Positions 24,701 through 36,700 of a stretch of 64,000 nucleotides of DNA are shown here, one piece after another. The position numbers and the translations under genes were made by a program. The DNA comes from Escarpia spicata (lineage: Eukaryota; Annelida; Polychaeta; Sabellida; Siboglinidae), in assembly GCA_963995525.1 (NCBI GenBank), contig OZ023213.1, positions 19,688,059-19,752,058 of the forward strand. The letters are read 5' to 3'. Under the pieces are notes generated by a model, which ran no database searches, was not told where the DNA came from, and saw only the letters and a program-made list of their open reading frames with translations. The first letter of the stretch is position 1. Every line of letters starts with the position of its first letter.

Positions 24701-27700
24701 GTGAATAACTTAAAAACTATTACAAATTTCTGAATACACCCAGCAACATATTTGTAGATGGCATAATTATCTTTACGATGATATAGAAAAACGTGAAATT
24801 CTACAGCTGGAACTCCACGTACTGCCTTTTGAAATATTGAGTCCCCCAGTTCTCCACCCCCGGAGGACGAATTTTGAAAATATATAAATCTACGAACCAT
24901 CTCAATGGGCCCGCTAGATCACATGCAAAATTTCAGCCCGATACATGCAAAAATGACGGGAGATGTGGGGGCACAAACAAACAGAACAAACTGTTTTATA
25001 GTATAGATTTACAACAGGAATTTATGCCATCACGGATGTATAAAACTTCAATATATATATATAAGAATTTTTTGTATTCATTATCAAGTCATTTTTTTTA
25101 GATTTCCCATTATCTTTTGTTTTTTCATTATTTCCAGGCTGAAAACTTTGATGGCAGTGGCAACCCAGTGTTGGCAATCAAAGGCTGTCGACTTTCAGAT
25201 TGGGACGGTAGGTACCAGCGGATGTTTCTATGAAGTGGGATAATGAAAACAAAGTAGCTGAAATAAGTATTGTTTGAGTGTTTCAATTTGAAGTTTGCCA
25301 TAATTGGAAGTTTGTGTTGTAAATCAGATATAGATTTCATATTGTATTTAAAATGAAAAAAAAGCCTCAAGTTGCAGGACCAGTATTATAATTATATTGT
25401 CTGTAGCGAAACAATTCTAAGAAATAACGAAGTTGGAACTTATTTGCTTCTGTTACTAAACAACTGTATTCCAGAACACTGTAAAGTCTGATACTTTACT
25501 TACTTAAGGAGACAAGGGCTGCGGCAAACTTTTTTCTTTACTTTTAATGATAGAGATCTGAAACTTGGTGGAAATGATCATTGTGGGTTAAGATGGATAT
25601 AGCAGGTTGAATTTTTTTTTTTGGACAAGTGGTTGCCATAGAAATGGCAGCCATTTTTTTAGTGATCCATTCTAAACCAATTTTCATGCAAATCCCCAGA
25701 AACAATACATTGTGCTACAACGTTCAAAACAGGCTGCATGTATAATAAATACAAATATCTACAAAATGTCAGAAGGATTTTTTATTCTTTTACTTTTTTA
25801 TATCACAAATAATTTTTGGGAAAACGACATAATTTCTGATTATTTTGATAGGATGCATTGAATGTGCAGGGAGGTAAAATGGAAACATGGACAGATATAC
25901 AGAATCCCTCCTGACATTTTGTAATGCATGTCTTGAAGTATTTGTACTCCAAATTTGGAGTTGATATGTCTTACAGTTTTCTCTCGAGATCCGCGTGAAA
26001 TTTTTGTATTGAATAAAACAGAATTCTGAGAAAACAGCAAAACAAACTTTTGTGTTTATCTTTTCAATTTTTTTTACCATTCAGGTGGTTTTTGACTGTT
26101 CAAATGTGTATATATATACACCTGTTCTGACTATTTATATGTGGGAAATGCATCTTTTGGACTAAACATTCAACAATATGATGGTGTAGCAAACTCGTCT
26201 GTAAGAGTGGTTGGCTCTGAAAAGACCGTTTGTTTTGTTGGCTCTGAAGAGAGCCGTTTATTTTGTTGGCTCTGAAGAGAGCCGTTTGTTTTCTTCATGA
26301 GTCCCTAGAAGTAGAACTCTCCGGAGGCATAGCAGGTAAGCAGGTTTTGCTGGCGAATCCGTTGAAGACGTCGACGTTCACGGTTCTTCTTCTCTTGCGC
26401 ATCAGCCTTTCTTCCTTTCGCAGCAAGCCTTTCTCGGTCCTTCGACAGTGTCAATTTCACTTGGGCTTCACCAGGCTGAAACCCAAGGGCAGCTGTTGTT
26501 TCTGCCACTGTCTTCTCCATCCCCTGGTTGAATTCACTGACAGCTATGGCAGCGCCAGCCTCGACACGCAGTTTCCCAAGGAAGTCCGTCTTCAAACACT
26601 TCTGCCACACGACCGAATGCAGACTCTCGTTTGTGTTCTGCGTCTTCACCCTGAGGCATCGACAGAGGAGGTTCTTATCACCAAGCCGCACGTAAACAGG
26701 CTTCATGAAGTGATCTACTTCACGTGACAGGGGTGTGCCAATGTTGTCCTTGTGTGGCCCTGGTCGTTCACCCTTTGCAACAGTGCGCCGATAGAAACAC
26801 CAGCTTGAAACCCCAGCTGGGCAGCGATCGTGATGTGGGTCATCATCAGTCGACAGTGCATGGAGGAAGGTGGCAAACACTGCGTTCCTCATACCGTCCA
26901 GATCATCTCGGTGGCTTCGTATGGCATTGCCATAGTACTTGGTCAGTTTCGTGATTGTAGCAGCTGTCAGCTTGCCGTAGCCCCTTCCACCTGTGACAAC
27001 ACCTTCTTGTCGACCCTCGGCTGCGACTTTTCTCAAGGCAGTGCCAAGCCTCTTTGACACGTGGTTGACGCACTCTTCTTTGGTAACCTGACAGTCGTCT
27101 CCGTAGATATTCAGAGACACCAGGTGGCTGTATGTCTTCGCGTCGCCGTCTGACAGCACGGTGACGTAACGGAAGCCGTGTCTCTGTTCCGAGCGGCGCC
27201 ACAGGATCTCTGCAACGGCAGCATCCACTGCAGTGTTTTTGTTGCACTCATGGGCTGCCTTCCATGTTCGGTACTCATCAGTGTTTTTGTCCACAGTGGT
27301 GCAGCCATGGCAGTATAAGCTCAGTACTGCATAGTCAATCACAAGGCCGGTGATCAAGTCGATGACACTGCCAATGCCGTAGTAGGACTGGTGTCCTCGA
27401 GTCATCCAGGTTGCATCGTACGATACATTGATGTCTCTCACGTCCTCTGGAGGGACACCAGACAGGTCGGCATATGCTTCTCTCACGTAAACAGCACTGG
27501 CATCGAGACAAGTGGTCACTGTGTCCATCACTGCTGTGGCTATCTCTTTCTAGTGTCTCACATACGTCTTCTGATGGATGCAGGGTGAATCCATCCACCA
27601 ACAAATCCGACGTAGCCCCGAAAATCCAACACCACAGTCCATAGTTCCTGCCACCAATCTCCTCTTTGTGGCAAATGGTGACTGATTGCCACGATCACCA

Positions 27701-30700
27701 ATCCTGCTTGAAGACAGTGTCTCACTGCAGACATGTCCACAAACGGTACACTCGGTGCGGAATGCTATGACTGGGCCCTTCCTTTTGTCGATGACAACAA
27801 CTGTCAAAGCTCCCTGGCAAACCGGGCACAGAAGGTTCTCAACGAGTTTCTTCAATGAGGCCACTTGCACAAAGAGACAACTGTTGTCTGTCACGGGACG
27901 TTGAGGTTCATCGACATCGGGCTCATCTGTCTGTGACGAGGACGCGATCGACGGTTCGCGAACAGAATGCTGATCGTCAGCTCCAGCACAAACGTCCATT
28001 TCGCCAGGTTCCATGACGTCACCTTCCACAGTGACCACGCTGCCACTCGGGGCCGGGCCACGGCGCTATCACCGGCGATGTTGGTCAGTTTATTCCGTAG
28101 TTCTCGCGCAGATTTCATCTGTGCTAACCGAGCCCGCTTCTTCGATCCAAACTTTCTCGCCATAGTCTGTTTTACGGCGCAATCCTTCGGCATCTTGACT
28201 AGAAAATGCGTACTAATAACTGACAAAATCACTGAGCTAAACCAACGGCCGCCATATTGTCTCACTTTGTTGCTATGTCGTAGCTTGCCGGAGAGGTCCA
28301 AAGGTCGGCCATTGGCCAATCAGAATCGAGAGAATGCGGATCCACGGAGCATTGTGCCATATAAGGAAATTTCCGTATAGAATCGGCTCGGATTCTAATG
28401 CTGATTGGCTGCATACTAATGAGTGTTACCCGCCGCGGATAAGCCTGTCTTGCTGCCGGGAGAAAGAGCTAAATTTTGATATCCAACATGGCAGCCTCCA
28501 GTAAGGCAAAGTACCGGTAACTAAGGAGTGAAACACGGCTAATTTCTGCATTTGTTCGCAAGACAAAGGAACTCTCATCAACACTGGTGATCAAATAAAG
28601 CATTTATTTCAGATACAGACACAGAAGTTGAAGTTAAGATGTTTTATTAGTTAAATACGCTGAAAACGAAATGTCACCAAAAATCGTCAAAAATAGAAAA
28701 TCCTGCAGCGCGTGTCCCCTTAATCCTCTTCGTGTGGGTTCACACATAAGGCTGACACCAAAGAACCCCAATGTTGTCTGTCTGCTGCCAGCTTCGTTAC
28801 TTGGCCCCATCTCCATCCGAGTGTCTTCATCTCCCGCTCCACTGATCTCCTCCATGTCTCCTCGGGTCTCCCCCTCGTTCTCTTGCCACCAGAGGTCCAG
28901 CGCATGGCCACTCTCGGAATGGATGTCAGCACTGCCTTTGAAAGTGCTGACATGTAGTATAAATATATTTGAAAGTTGTTTTGATTTTGAGATCCTCGGA
29001 ATAACACAAATATGTCAACTTTTCTATGAACGTTTTACATTACTACTGCACCAATGAGGATATAATTAAGTTCGATTTCTTTCATCCCATCTTCATCCGC
29101 TTCTATCAGTGACCCCAGATATTCAAAACTTTCTACTCGTTCTATTTCCTCACCATCTACTGTGACTTCTGATGGTTCTCGACATCCCTTCACATCCATA
29201 ATCTTAGTTGCATTCAATATAATTATTCTGAAAACGAGCCCAAGCTCGGCGAAACCTAGTCGACTTGTGGGCCCATTCGCATTCGTTGTTTTGAATAAAA
29301 TTCGATTCATGTGGAACCGTAAGATAACTGCTTGTTCCTCTATGGTGACTAGTGTTTGTATTACGTCGGAATATTGCACAATAACTCGTTCTGGCGCTCG
29401 TTTCGACCCAAAAGCTATACTTGTAAACATGCTATGAATGCATGGAAAGGGTCGGCCTGATGCGAGTTTGAGTCATAAGTGACGTTACATCTCGGCATCC
29501 CGAAAAACGTGCCAAAAATTGATTAAAAAATTTTTTTTTGCTTGGACGTGGAAATAGATAGCAGGATGTAATATAATATGAATTCAAGCAATAGGTGTTT
29601 TTATTCCCTTTAATGATTTTAGTGTATGTCTCGACAGTCAATTTTAATATTTAAACTAAATGATTTAATATGTAGATATTTAAATATTATCGAGCCGTAT
29701 TGAAAAATAGTCATGCAGGGTCATTCCGACAACATTGCCTTTCCGCTGCATCAAAGCAAGTCGTTTGTCTCCTTCACCTTTGTCAGCGTCCCAACTGACA
29801 TACCACATTCAAATCCCATGGCGACTGTGGTGGCTGTGACGAAGCTCTCCACCCCGACGTTGAACTCGCAGACTGCCATTGCAGCACCAGCATCCAGTCG
29901 CACCTTGCCACAGAAGTCCATCTTGGGACACTTCCTCCACACGACCGCGTGAACACTCTTGTTGCTACTTTGGGTTTTACACCTGAAGCACCGACGCAGG
30001 AGACTCTCCTCACCGAGACGAACACTGGTCACACAAACTGGCTGACCTCTGCAACTGCAGCATCCATCCCACCTGCAGTGCCCTCAGAGTTTTTGTTGCA
30101 CATATGCTCTGCCTTCCATGCCTGGTACTCTTCGCTGTCTTTGTCCGTGAGTTCCCCCACCGTGACAGTACAAGCTCAGTATTGTATGGTCGATGATAAG
30201 GCAGGCGATCAAGTCGATCACAATGCCATAGTATAACTGATGTTCTAGAGTCATCCAGGATGCATCAAATAAGACATTGATGTCTCTCATGTCCTCTGGA
30301 GGGATGCAAATTTAGGACCAGCGGCTACCCTTAAAGAATGTTTATTATGAGCCTCTTTCTCACTTCCAGGTCGTTCCCTCTCTTCCCTGAGTCAGAGTCA
30401 AATGGTGCTAAACCCGGACGTTTCCGAGGCGCATAAACTGCGTGGGTGGTACGACGATGTCGGTCAGACAATGGACTATTCCGAGTTCCAGAGCGACGGA
30501 AGTTCGGGAGCAGGGGGAGGTGAGGATGGTGTCGTCAGTGAAATGTTGTTCACGGAAAACTTGTTTACTCGAATTTTGTTTTGCAAATAAATTAACAATT
30601 TATATAGTGATGTTATATTTATATCAGTTTTGTGTGCTTTGTATTAATAATTTAATGCATGCATGTCCACTAACTATGTTTAATCATTTGATTATAAATA

Positions 30701-33700
30701 TTTCAACATTAATGTTAAAATAGTTAGTTACAATATTGACATACGTGTAATAGGTTGTTAGTCATAAACAGTTTTGGGCAGATGAGTCTTCAGTGTTGTT
30801 TTGAAGGCCATTTCAACAAAGAATAGGGTAACGTCATCAAATGTAACTAACATGGTTTCTAAAGAACCAACTGTCTGCATTATTGCTGTTTCTTTTGTTA
30901 GGTTTTGCTACAAACTGGAAAACGTTTGCCGAAGTCAAGAAACAGAATATCGGGCAAGAAAAAGCTGAATATTTCACAACGAAAGCAACAATTGCCTTCC
31001 TGAAGAAGGAAAATTGCATGTATATGGTAAGCTTTCAACAACATTGACATTGTTTTCCTGTGGAATATATTTTCTCCATGTATATTTTTGTCTTGGTGAC
31101 TTGTAAATAAAATAACGATTGAATTTGACAATTCAATTTCTGCTATACAGTTTGTTAGAATATCATTAGAGGGCTTAAACGTGAATATACTGTTGTTCTA
31201 AAACATCAAAAATAGCATGACTAGTGTAGTTTTGCCGTGCTAAATTCTCCACAAAATAGTTGCCTGCTTTTCACTTTTCCAACGGAAAAAAAATTGAATT
31301 CCTATCTGTGTATTAAGAAAAATTGTTATTTAATTATTCTTCCAACAGTCCAACTTGACGAACATTTCACAAATATTACAACAAAAATGTTCGAGCATTG
31401 ATTTAGGAGTTGGTCGATGATTGTGGTTCCAGGCTTGCCCAGCAGAGGGCTGCAATAAGAAGGTGGTTGACTTGGCAAATGGGCTCTTCCGTTGTGAGAA
31501 ATGCAGCAAAGAATACCCAAACTATAAGTGGCGAATGATTCTCTCGGTGGGTACTGAATAGTCTTGCATGTGCAGATAAAATAAGGTCTACTTTTATGTG
31601 GAGCCGTTTTGTTATAATTCCCAGGATACGCTAAAAAAAATTCACCTGACCTAAGCCAATCAATCAGTGTTTAGTGTTGGTCGGACAGTGTATCCACACG
31701 GAAATCGGATCTGGGGTTAATCGGGGCTAATTGGTGTCAGTCTGACATAGTTGGATGTTTACAAACAATATCACAATTTAGATTCTTCTTCACCATTGGT
31801 TGATTGGTTTATGTGATTGTGATGTCACGCTGACTTCGAGACATTTTCGAAGTCGACGTGCAAATGTTTTTGCCGCTAGGGTCAGATCAGTAGTCCCCGA
31901 TCGAGACCGAAGTAGTCGGTGTAGTGTATACACATTGCAGATGGAGTGAGTCGGGCATACGGACTGACAGAGCCGGTCTGGCTCTCTCTGTCTGGTCTCA
32001 TCGGATCGGGTCAGGCAAAATGTGCCAGTCTATCCAATACCTTAAATTGCATGTTACCATATCTAGGTGGACGGACATTATGCCGGACATTTCCTATCTG
32101 TCTCATTGTGTATAATGTAGTATTTTTAAGAAGATTGCCAGCAAGTATTGCCATGCTTGCTCCTACCAGTTCCTTTTGCCTGTGCAGGCATTTACACAAA
32201 TAAATGCCTCATGTACTGGATATTTGCTTGTTTCATGTCATTTTAAACCTCTATACAGTACTGCTATTTGTTGTACATCTTTAAATTGAAATTTTTTTAG
32301 CGAATGCCTTTTGGGAAAATAAAACTCACATGTGAATGCTGTGGGGATTTGGAGTGCATTTCATAAAAACGCTATGTAGTCAAACTGTGACCCTTCACAG
32401 CAAATTGGGTGTTAAGTCACGCAGGTACTTTCTGGACAGGAACCAAAATAACTGAAAGTCATGTTGCATCAATTTTGTAATTTTGGCAGAAAGGCATACC
32501 TTCTAAACCATCTTTCAAAATTCAGTTAATTTTTTTCGTCAAACTATCCAATACTAAAAAATACATGCATTAACGAACCCGTAGATTAAAAAAAATAGAG
32601 AATATGATTCAAAATGACCTTGTTTCTCAAAATGTTGTATTTTTTAAGTTTGCTTTGAGTTTAGCAATAAACTATAAACTACTGAAGATATTTCAACAAA
32701 TGAGGTGTTATTTTAAGGTCATCTCTGGAACCAGAACAGGTGCAAAGGTCAATTTCACAATTTTGCAACTGAATACCCACTTTACAGGTCACAAATGGTT
32801 AAATACAATACACTCTTTGTTAATAGCTGGAATCGGTTATTTTGATGCAGATGTTGGTTTGTTTCAGGCGAACTTGGCCGACTTCTCCGAGAACCAATGG
32901 GTGACCTTCTTCCAAGAGACTGCGGAGGTCGTACTGGGACGGAGTGCGGATGATGTCGGACAAATGCGGGAATCGGTGCGTGGTATAATTCAAACTAATG
33001 CAGCGGTTCTTAACTTTGCGATCCACTCTCTGATCCCGGGACTTGCTTGGCAACCCATGCCTTCAAACACTTGTGATAAATTGTTAGAGAAATTATAACG
33101 AATTTGGCATAACATATATAATAAATAAGAAACATTTATAGCACTTGTTGAACCTGGAGGAATCACAAAATCAGCCCCGTTCATTGGTTTATTAACGTGT
33201 GGTGCAGTGGCTAGAGATTTGGACTCTCGACCGAGAGAACCCGGGTTCGAATCCTGTGCTGCCATGTCGAACCTTTGGCAAGTTCGTTCACTCTACGGTG
33301 CTTCGGTTCAATCAGCTTTATGAATGAGTACCTGGCTATAGACAGTGATGGATATTTATGTATGAATAGTCTTCGCGCATTAATTGCATCGTGGCTGAAT
33401 GCTTCCCAGAAAAGTCGAGATTTAGTTCGATTGAACAGGTCTGCCAAGGAGTATAGTGTATAGCGCTTTTGAGTCCTGACGACTAGATACTGCGTTATAT
33501 AAGACCTTACCTTTACTTTTAATTATCTTCCCCAAAATCTTCAAACACGTTTTGCCCTGTATATGGTCATACTCAAATAAAATAGAAACATCATTAAAAC
33601 ACCCCACACAACTCATTTAGCCAAATTATGTTTGTTCAAGTTTAAATCTGCACTGCATGAACTGTTGATATATCGCCTAAGTATCAAGTAAAGCCAGAAA

Positions 33701-36700
33701 CGTTTCTTATAATAACTATAATAACCCAATAGTGGCAGTGTCCTAGAAAACAGTCGGACAGAGCAATTTTGCAGCGACAGTCTTTTGTAACAATAATGAC
33801 ATGCCCACGAATGTGGAATAACTTTCCAAATGCAGTATTTCATCTGCACTACCTACAACATATACACGACAAGCGACACTGCTTTCACTTATACAGTATT
33901 GGTTATTTATTTTATTTTTTGAAACTATTTTATCACTAAATATTTTATATTTTAGCTTAATTTATTGAATATTTGAGAATAGTCTACACATAGTTTTACC
34001 CTGTGAAGAGCTTTGATTTGTAATAATTTAAAAGCACTAAGTGAAGAACAAGAATTACTAACAGGTGTTGAGATGGCTATATCCAGCCAAAAATTAGCCA
34101 TTTTGCAGATACAATTTTAAAAATAAACACCAGTCAAATACCTGGAGAAACAGGGACTACCGGTACTCAAATAACAGCTGATGTCTAACAAATAGTATTC
34201 TCTTCACTTGTGGAGATTGGTAAAACTTGCTACAAAAAGTTGTTGTAAATGTAGTAAGCACTATAAGTAATTGTAAACGGTAAACCCATGTTGTAATCTT
34301 ATGTGTTGTATCTTTTTAGGATGAAGCACAGTTTGAACAGTTGTTCCAAGAAGCGTCATTCAAATCGTATGTATTCAAACTGCGAGCGAAGATGGAGACG
34401 TATAATGTGAGTATGCGTGACTTGAGCAAGTGTAAGGTGGCTTACTTCCCTTAACCATTTCAGTGCCACAGTGCCGATTCCGCCAATCACCGGTTTTGCC
34501 AAGAAGTGCCATGAGCCGATTGCACCGATTTCGTTTTGCAACGTGTACTGGCATTGGCTGGTGTCTGACACCCTTGACCAGTAAGATTAATTATTACAAA
34601 AAGGGGGTGATTTGCTGCTGGTTTTACGATTACGTTTAGATTTGCGCTAGTTTGACGGCGAAAATAACTGGAAGTCGTAACCAAAAAACCAAATTTTGTA
34701 TGTTTACCACGCAAAACGCTTCGGATGACAGTCTAAGCACATATATTAGAGAAAGGAAATATTGTCATCTGACTATTACGTTTTTGTAAATAAATTGAAA
34801 ATTGTCTGCCTTTTCGGGAAATGTATAGTTTACTTGGTGATATTTGAACACTAAGCACATCAGAATAGTTGGAAGTTTAGAATGTTGTACAAGTCTCATA
34901 AAAAGACTTGGCACTTCTTTTACATCAGCACAATTTTGGTTGGCACTGAAATGGTTCAGCTCATCAGTCCCTGATGGATCACAAGCCGTCAATGACTCGT
35001 CTCCATCAGACTGACCTGTTTGGAAATCGATTCAATTCGGCTCTTTGCAGAATATTCTGGGTAACATTGCATTCATTTGTGCAGTACAAAATGTTATTAA
35101 ACTGACAAGAACAACAGTGATGCCTGCAGTTAAAGTGAGTTTTGTATAGCGTAGACAACACAGAAATACTTTACATGAATCAGCCGTCCAGTCACAATAG
35201 AAACAAACAATGTTTGCTATAGATTCTTATGTTTACATTTTCAATGCAAGCTTCCCCACAATTCCATGTGCGCACAGGCGCAGTAATGTAAATTGGCGAT
35301 CTCCAAAAAGGTAAATGATTTGGGGCATTCAATTCCAGATATCTGGTAGTTCCATTGACATCCTGTTTGTGCCGTCTCTCTCTCTCTCCACCTCTCTCTC
35401 CCTCTCCCTCTCCCTCTCCCTCTCCCTCTCCCTCTCCCTCTCTCTCTGGAATATGGGCTCAGTTGCTTGTGTATTACCATGGCAATGAATCTTTCTAGTT
35501 TGACAGAGGGGCATGCATCCATGAAAATTATTCTGAGCTAACAACTGTATGTGTTATCATCAGCTAGAATACTCCTTTGTACAATAAGGTTATTTTGACT
35601 GCAATGACTTTTGTGAGATAGGTTTGAGCATTTTTCAAAAGCGTCTTTAAAAATGCTAATACCTGAACAACAGTCAGTGAAGTTAGATATCCTTGCCCAA
35701 AACCACCTTATTGCACAAAGGAGTATTCTAGCTGATGATTCTTGACAACGGCATGATCACACGTACAGTTGTTAGCTCAGAATAATTTTCAAGGATGTGA
35801 AAATCAGTCTCACTAGAAACATTTATTGCCATGATAATACACACACAAATGAGCCCATATTTCAAACATCATATACAATTCATTTATCTACCTAGTACAC
35901 CAATTTTTTAAAAAGATATGTACAGTATTAATCGAGGTATAGCATATTGATTATATGGCCGTTTTCAGGTAGTGGCTACCCTTAACATGTAAATTGCTTA
36001 TTGTCATCTGTGACTTGTCTTTCATAAAGATATAATACACTGAATGTTAGGCCAAGATTGGATGAGCAGTTGTTATTTAGATATGACAGTTAATAACAAT
36101 ATGACATTTCACAAGGAGTGTGACCACTTAATAAGAGTTGTTTTTATTAAAATCACAGACTTTATTTTAATTGTTAGATTTTGAAAGTTTGTGCAAACTT
36201 GTAGTATCAATTTGCGATTTTTTGCGGAATTACAACTGGTGCCAGTAAATTTTTTTTTAGTAATTTGTCCAAAGATTCCATGAAAAGCTAATACATTTTC
36301 ACAAACAACAGGCCTTGACATTAAGGTTTTGAATCCACTGGCCCAGGGGGCCAGTAGATTGGAAAAGTTAGTGGCCCGCCTGTAAAAGTTACTGGCCCTG
36401 ATTTTGTGTTACCATAAAAAAATAAGCTGATACTGAGGAGCAAAACAATATTAGTCTTTTTTATAATTTTACCAACAAAGTTGTTAGAAGTTACTATACA
36501 CATATTGATTGTTCAAAGTGAGATGTCCAAAGCTAACAATATTGTAATATTATTCAAGTGTGTACTCAGATGCATATATGCAGTATTTGCCTTGTTTACA
36601 TAAAGTGTGGCCAGTGACAGTGTGACGACAGCTAGTCAATCGGTAGATGAGTTGACGCTGCTTTCATGTACAGGTCAATCAAGGCATTACGACTATTTCA

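Noticed and set aside
28480..28515. Short ATG frame ([10 protein letters not shown]) downstream of a TATA/CCAAT region on the plus strand, as a bidirectional promoter gene
   Set aside because: Stops after ten codons and has no convincing donor or downstream exon.
33194..33300. tRNA gene
   Set aside because: A- and B-boxes are present but no cloverleaf-forming acceptor stem; body and tail identify a SINE.
35241..35544. Arg-Gly and Arg-Glu repeat proteins
   Set aside because: Translations of the CTCTCC simple repeat.
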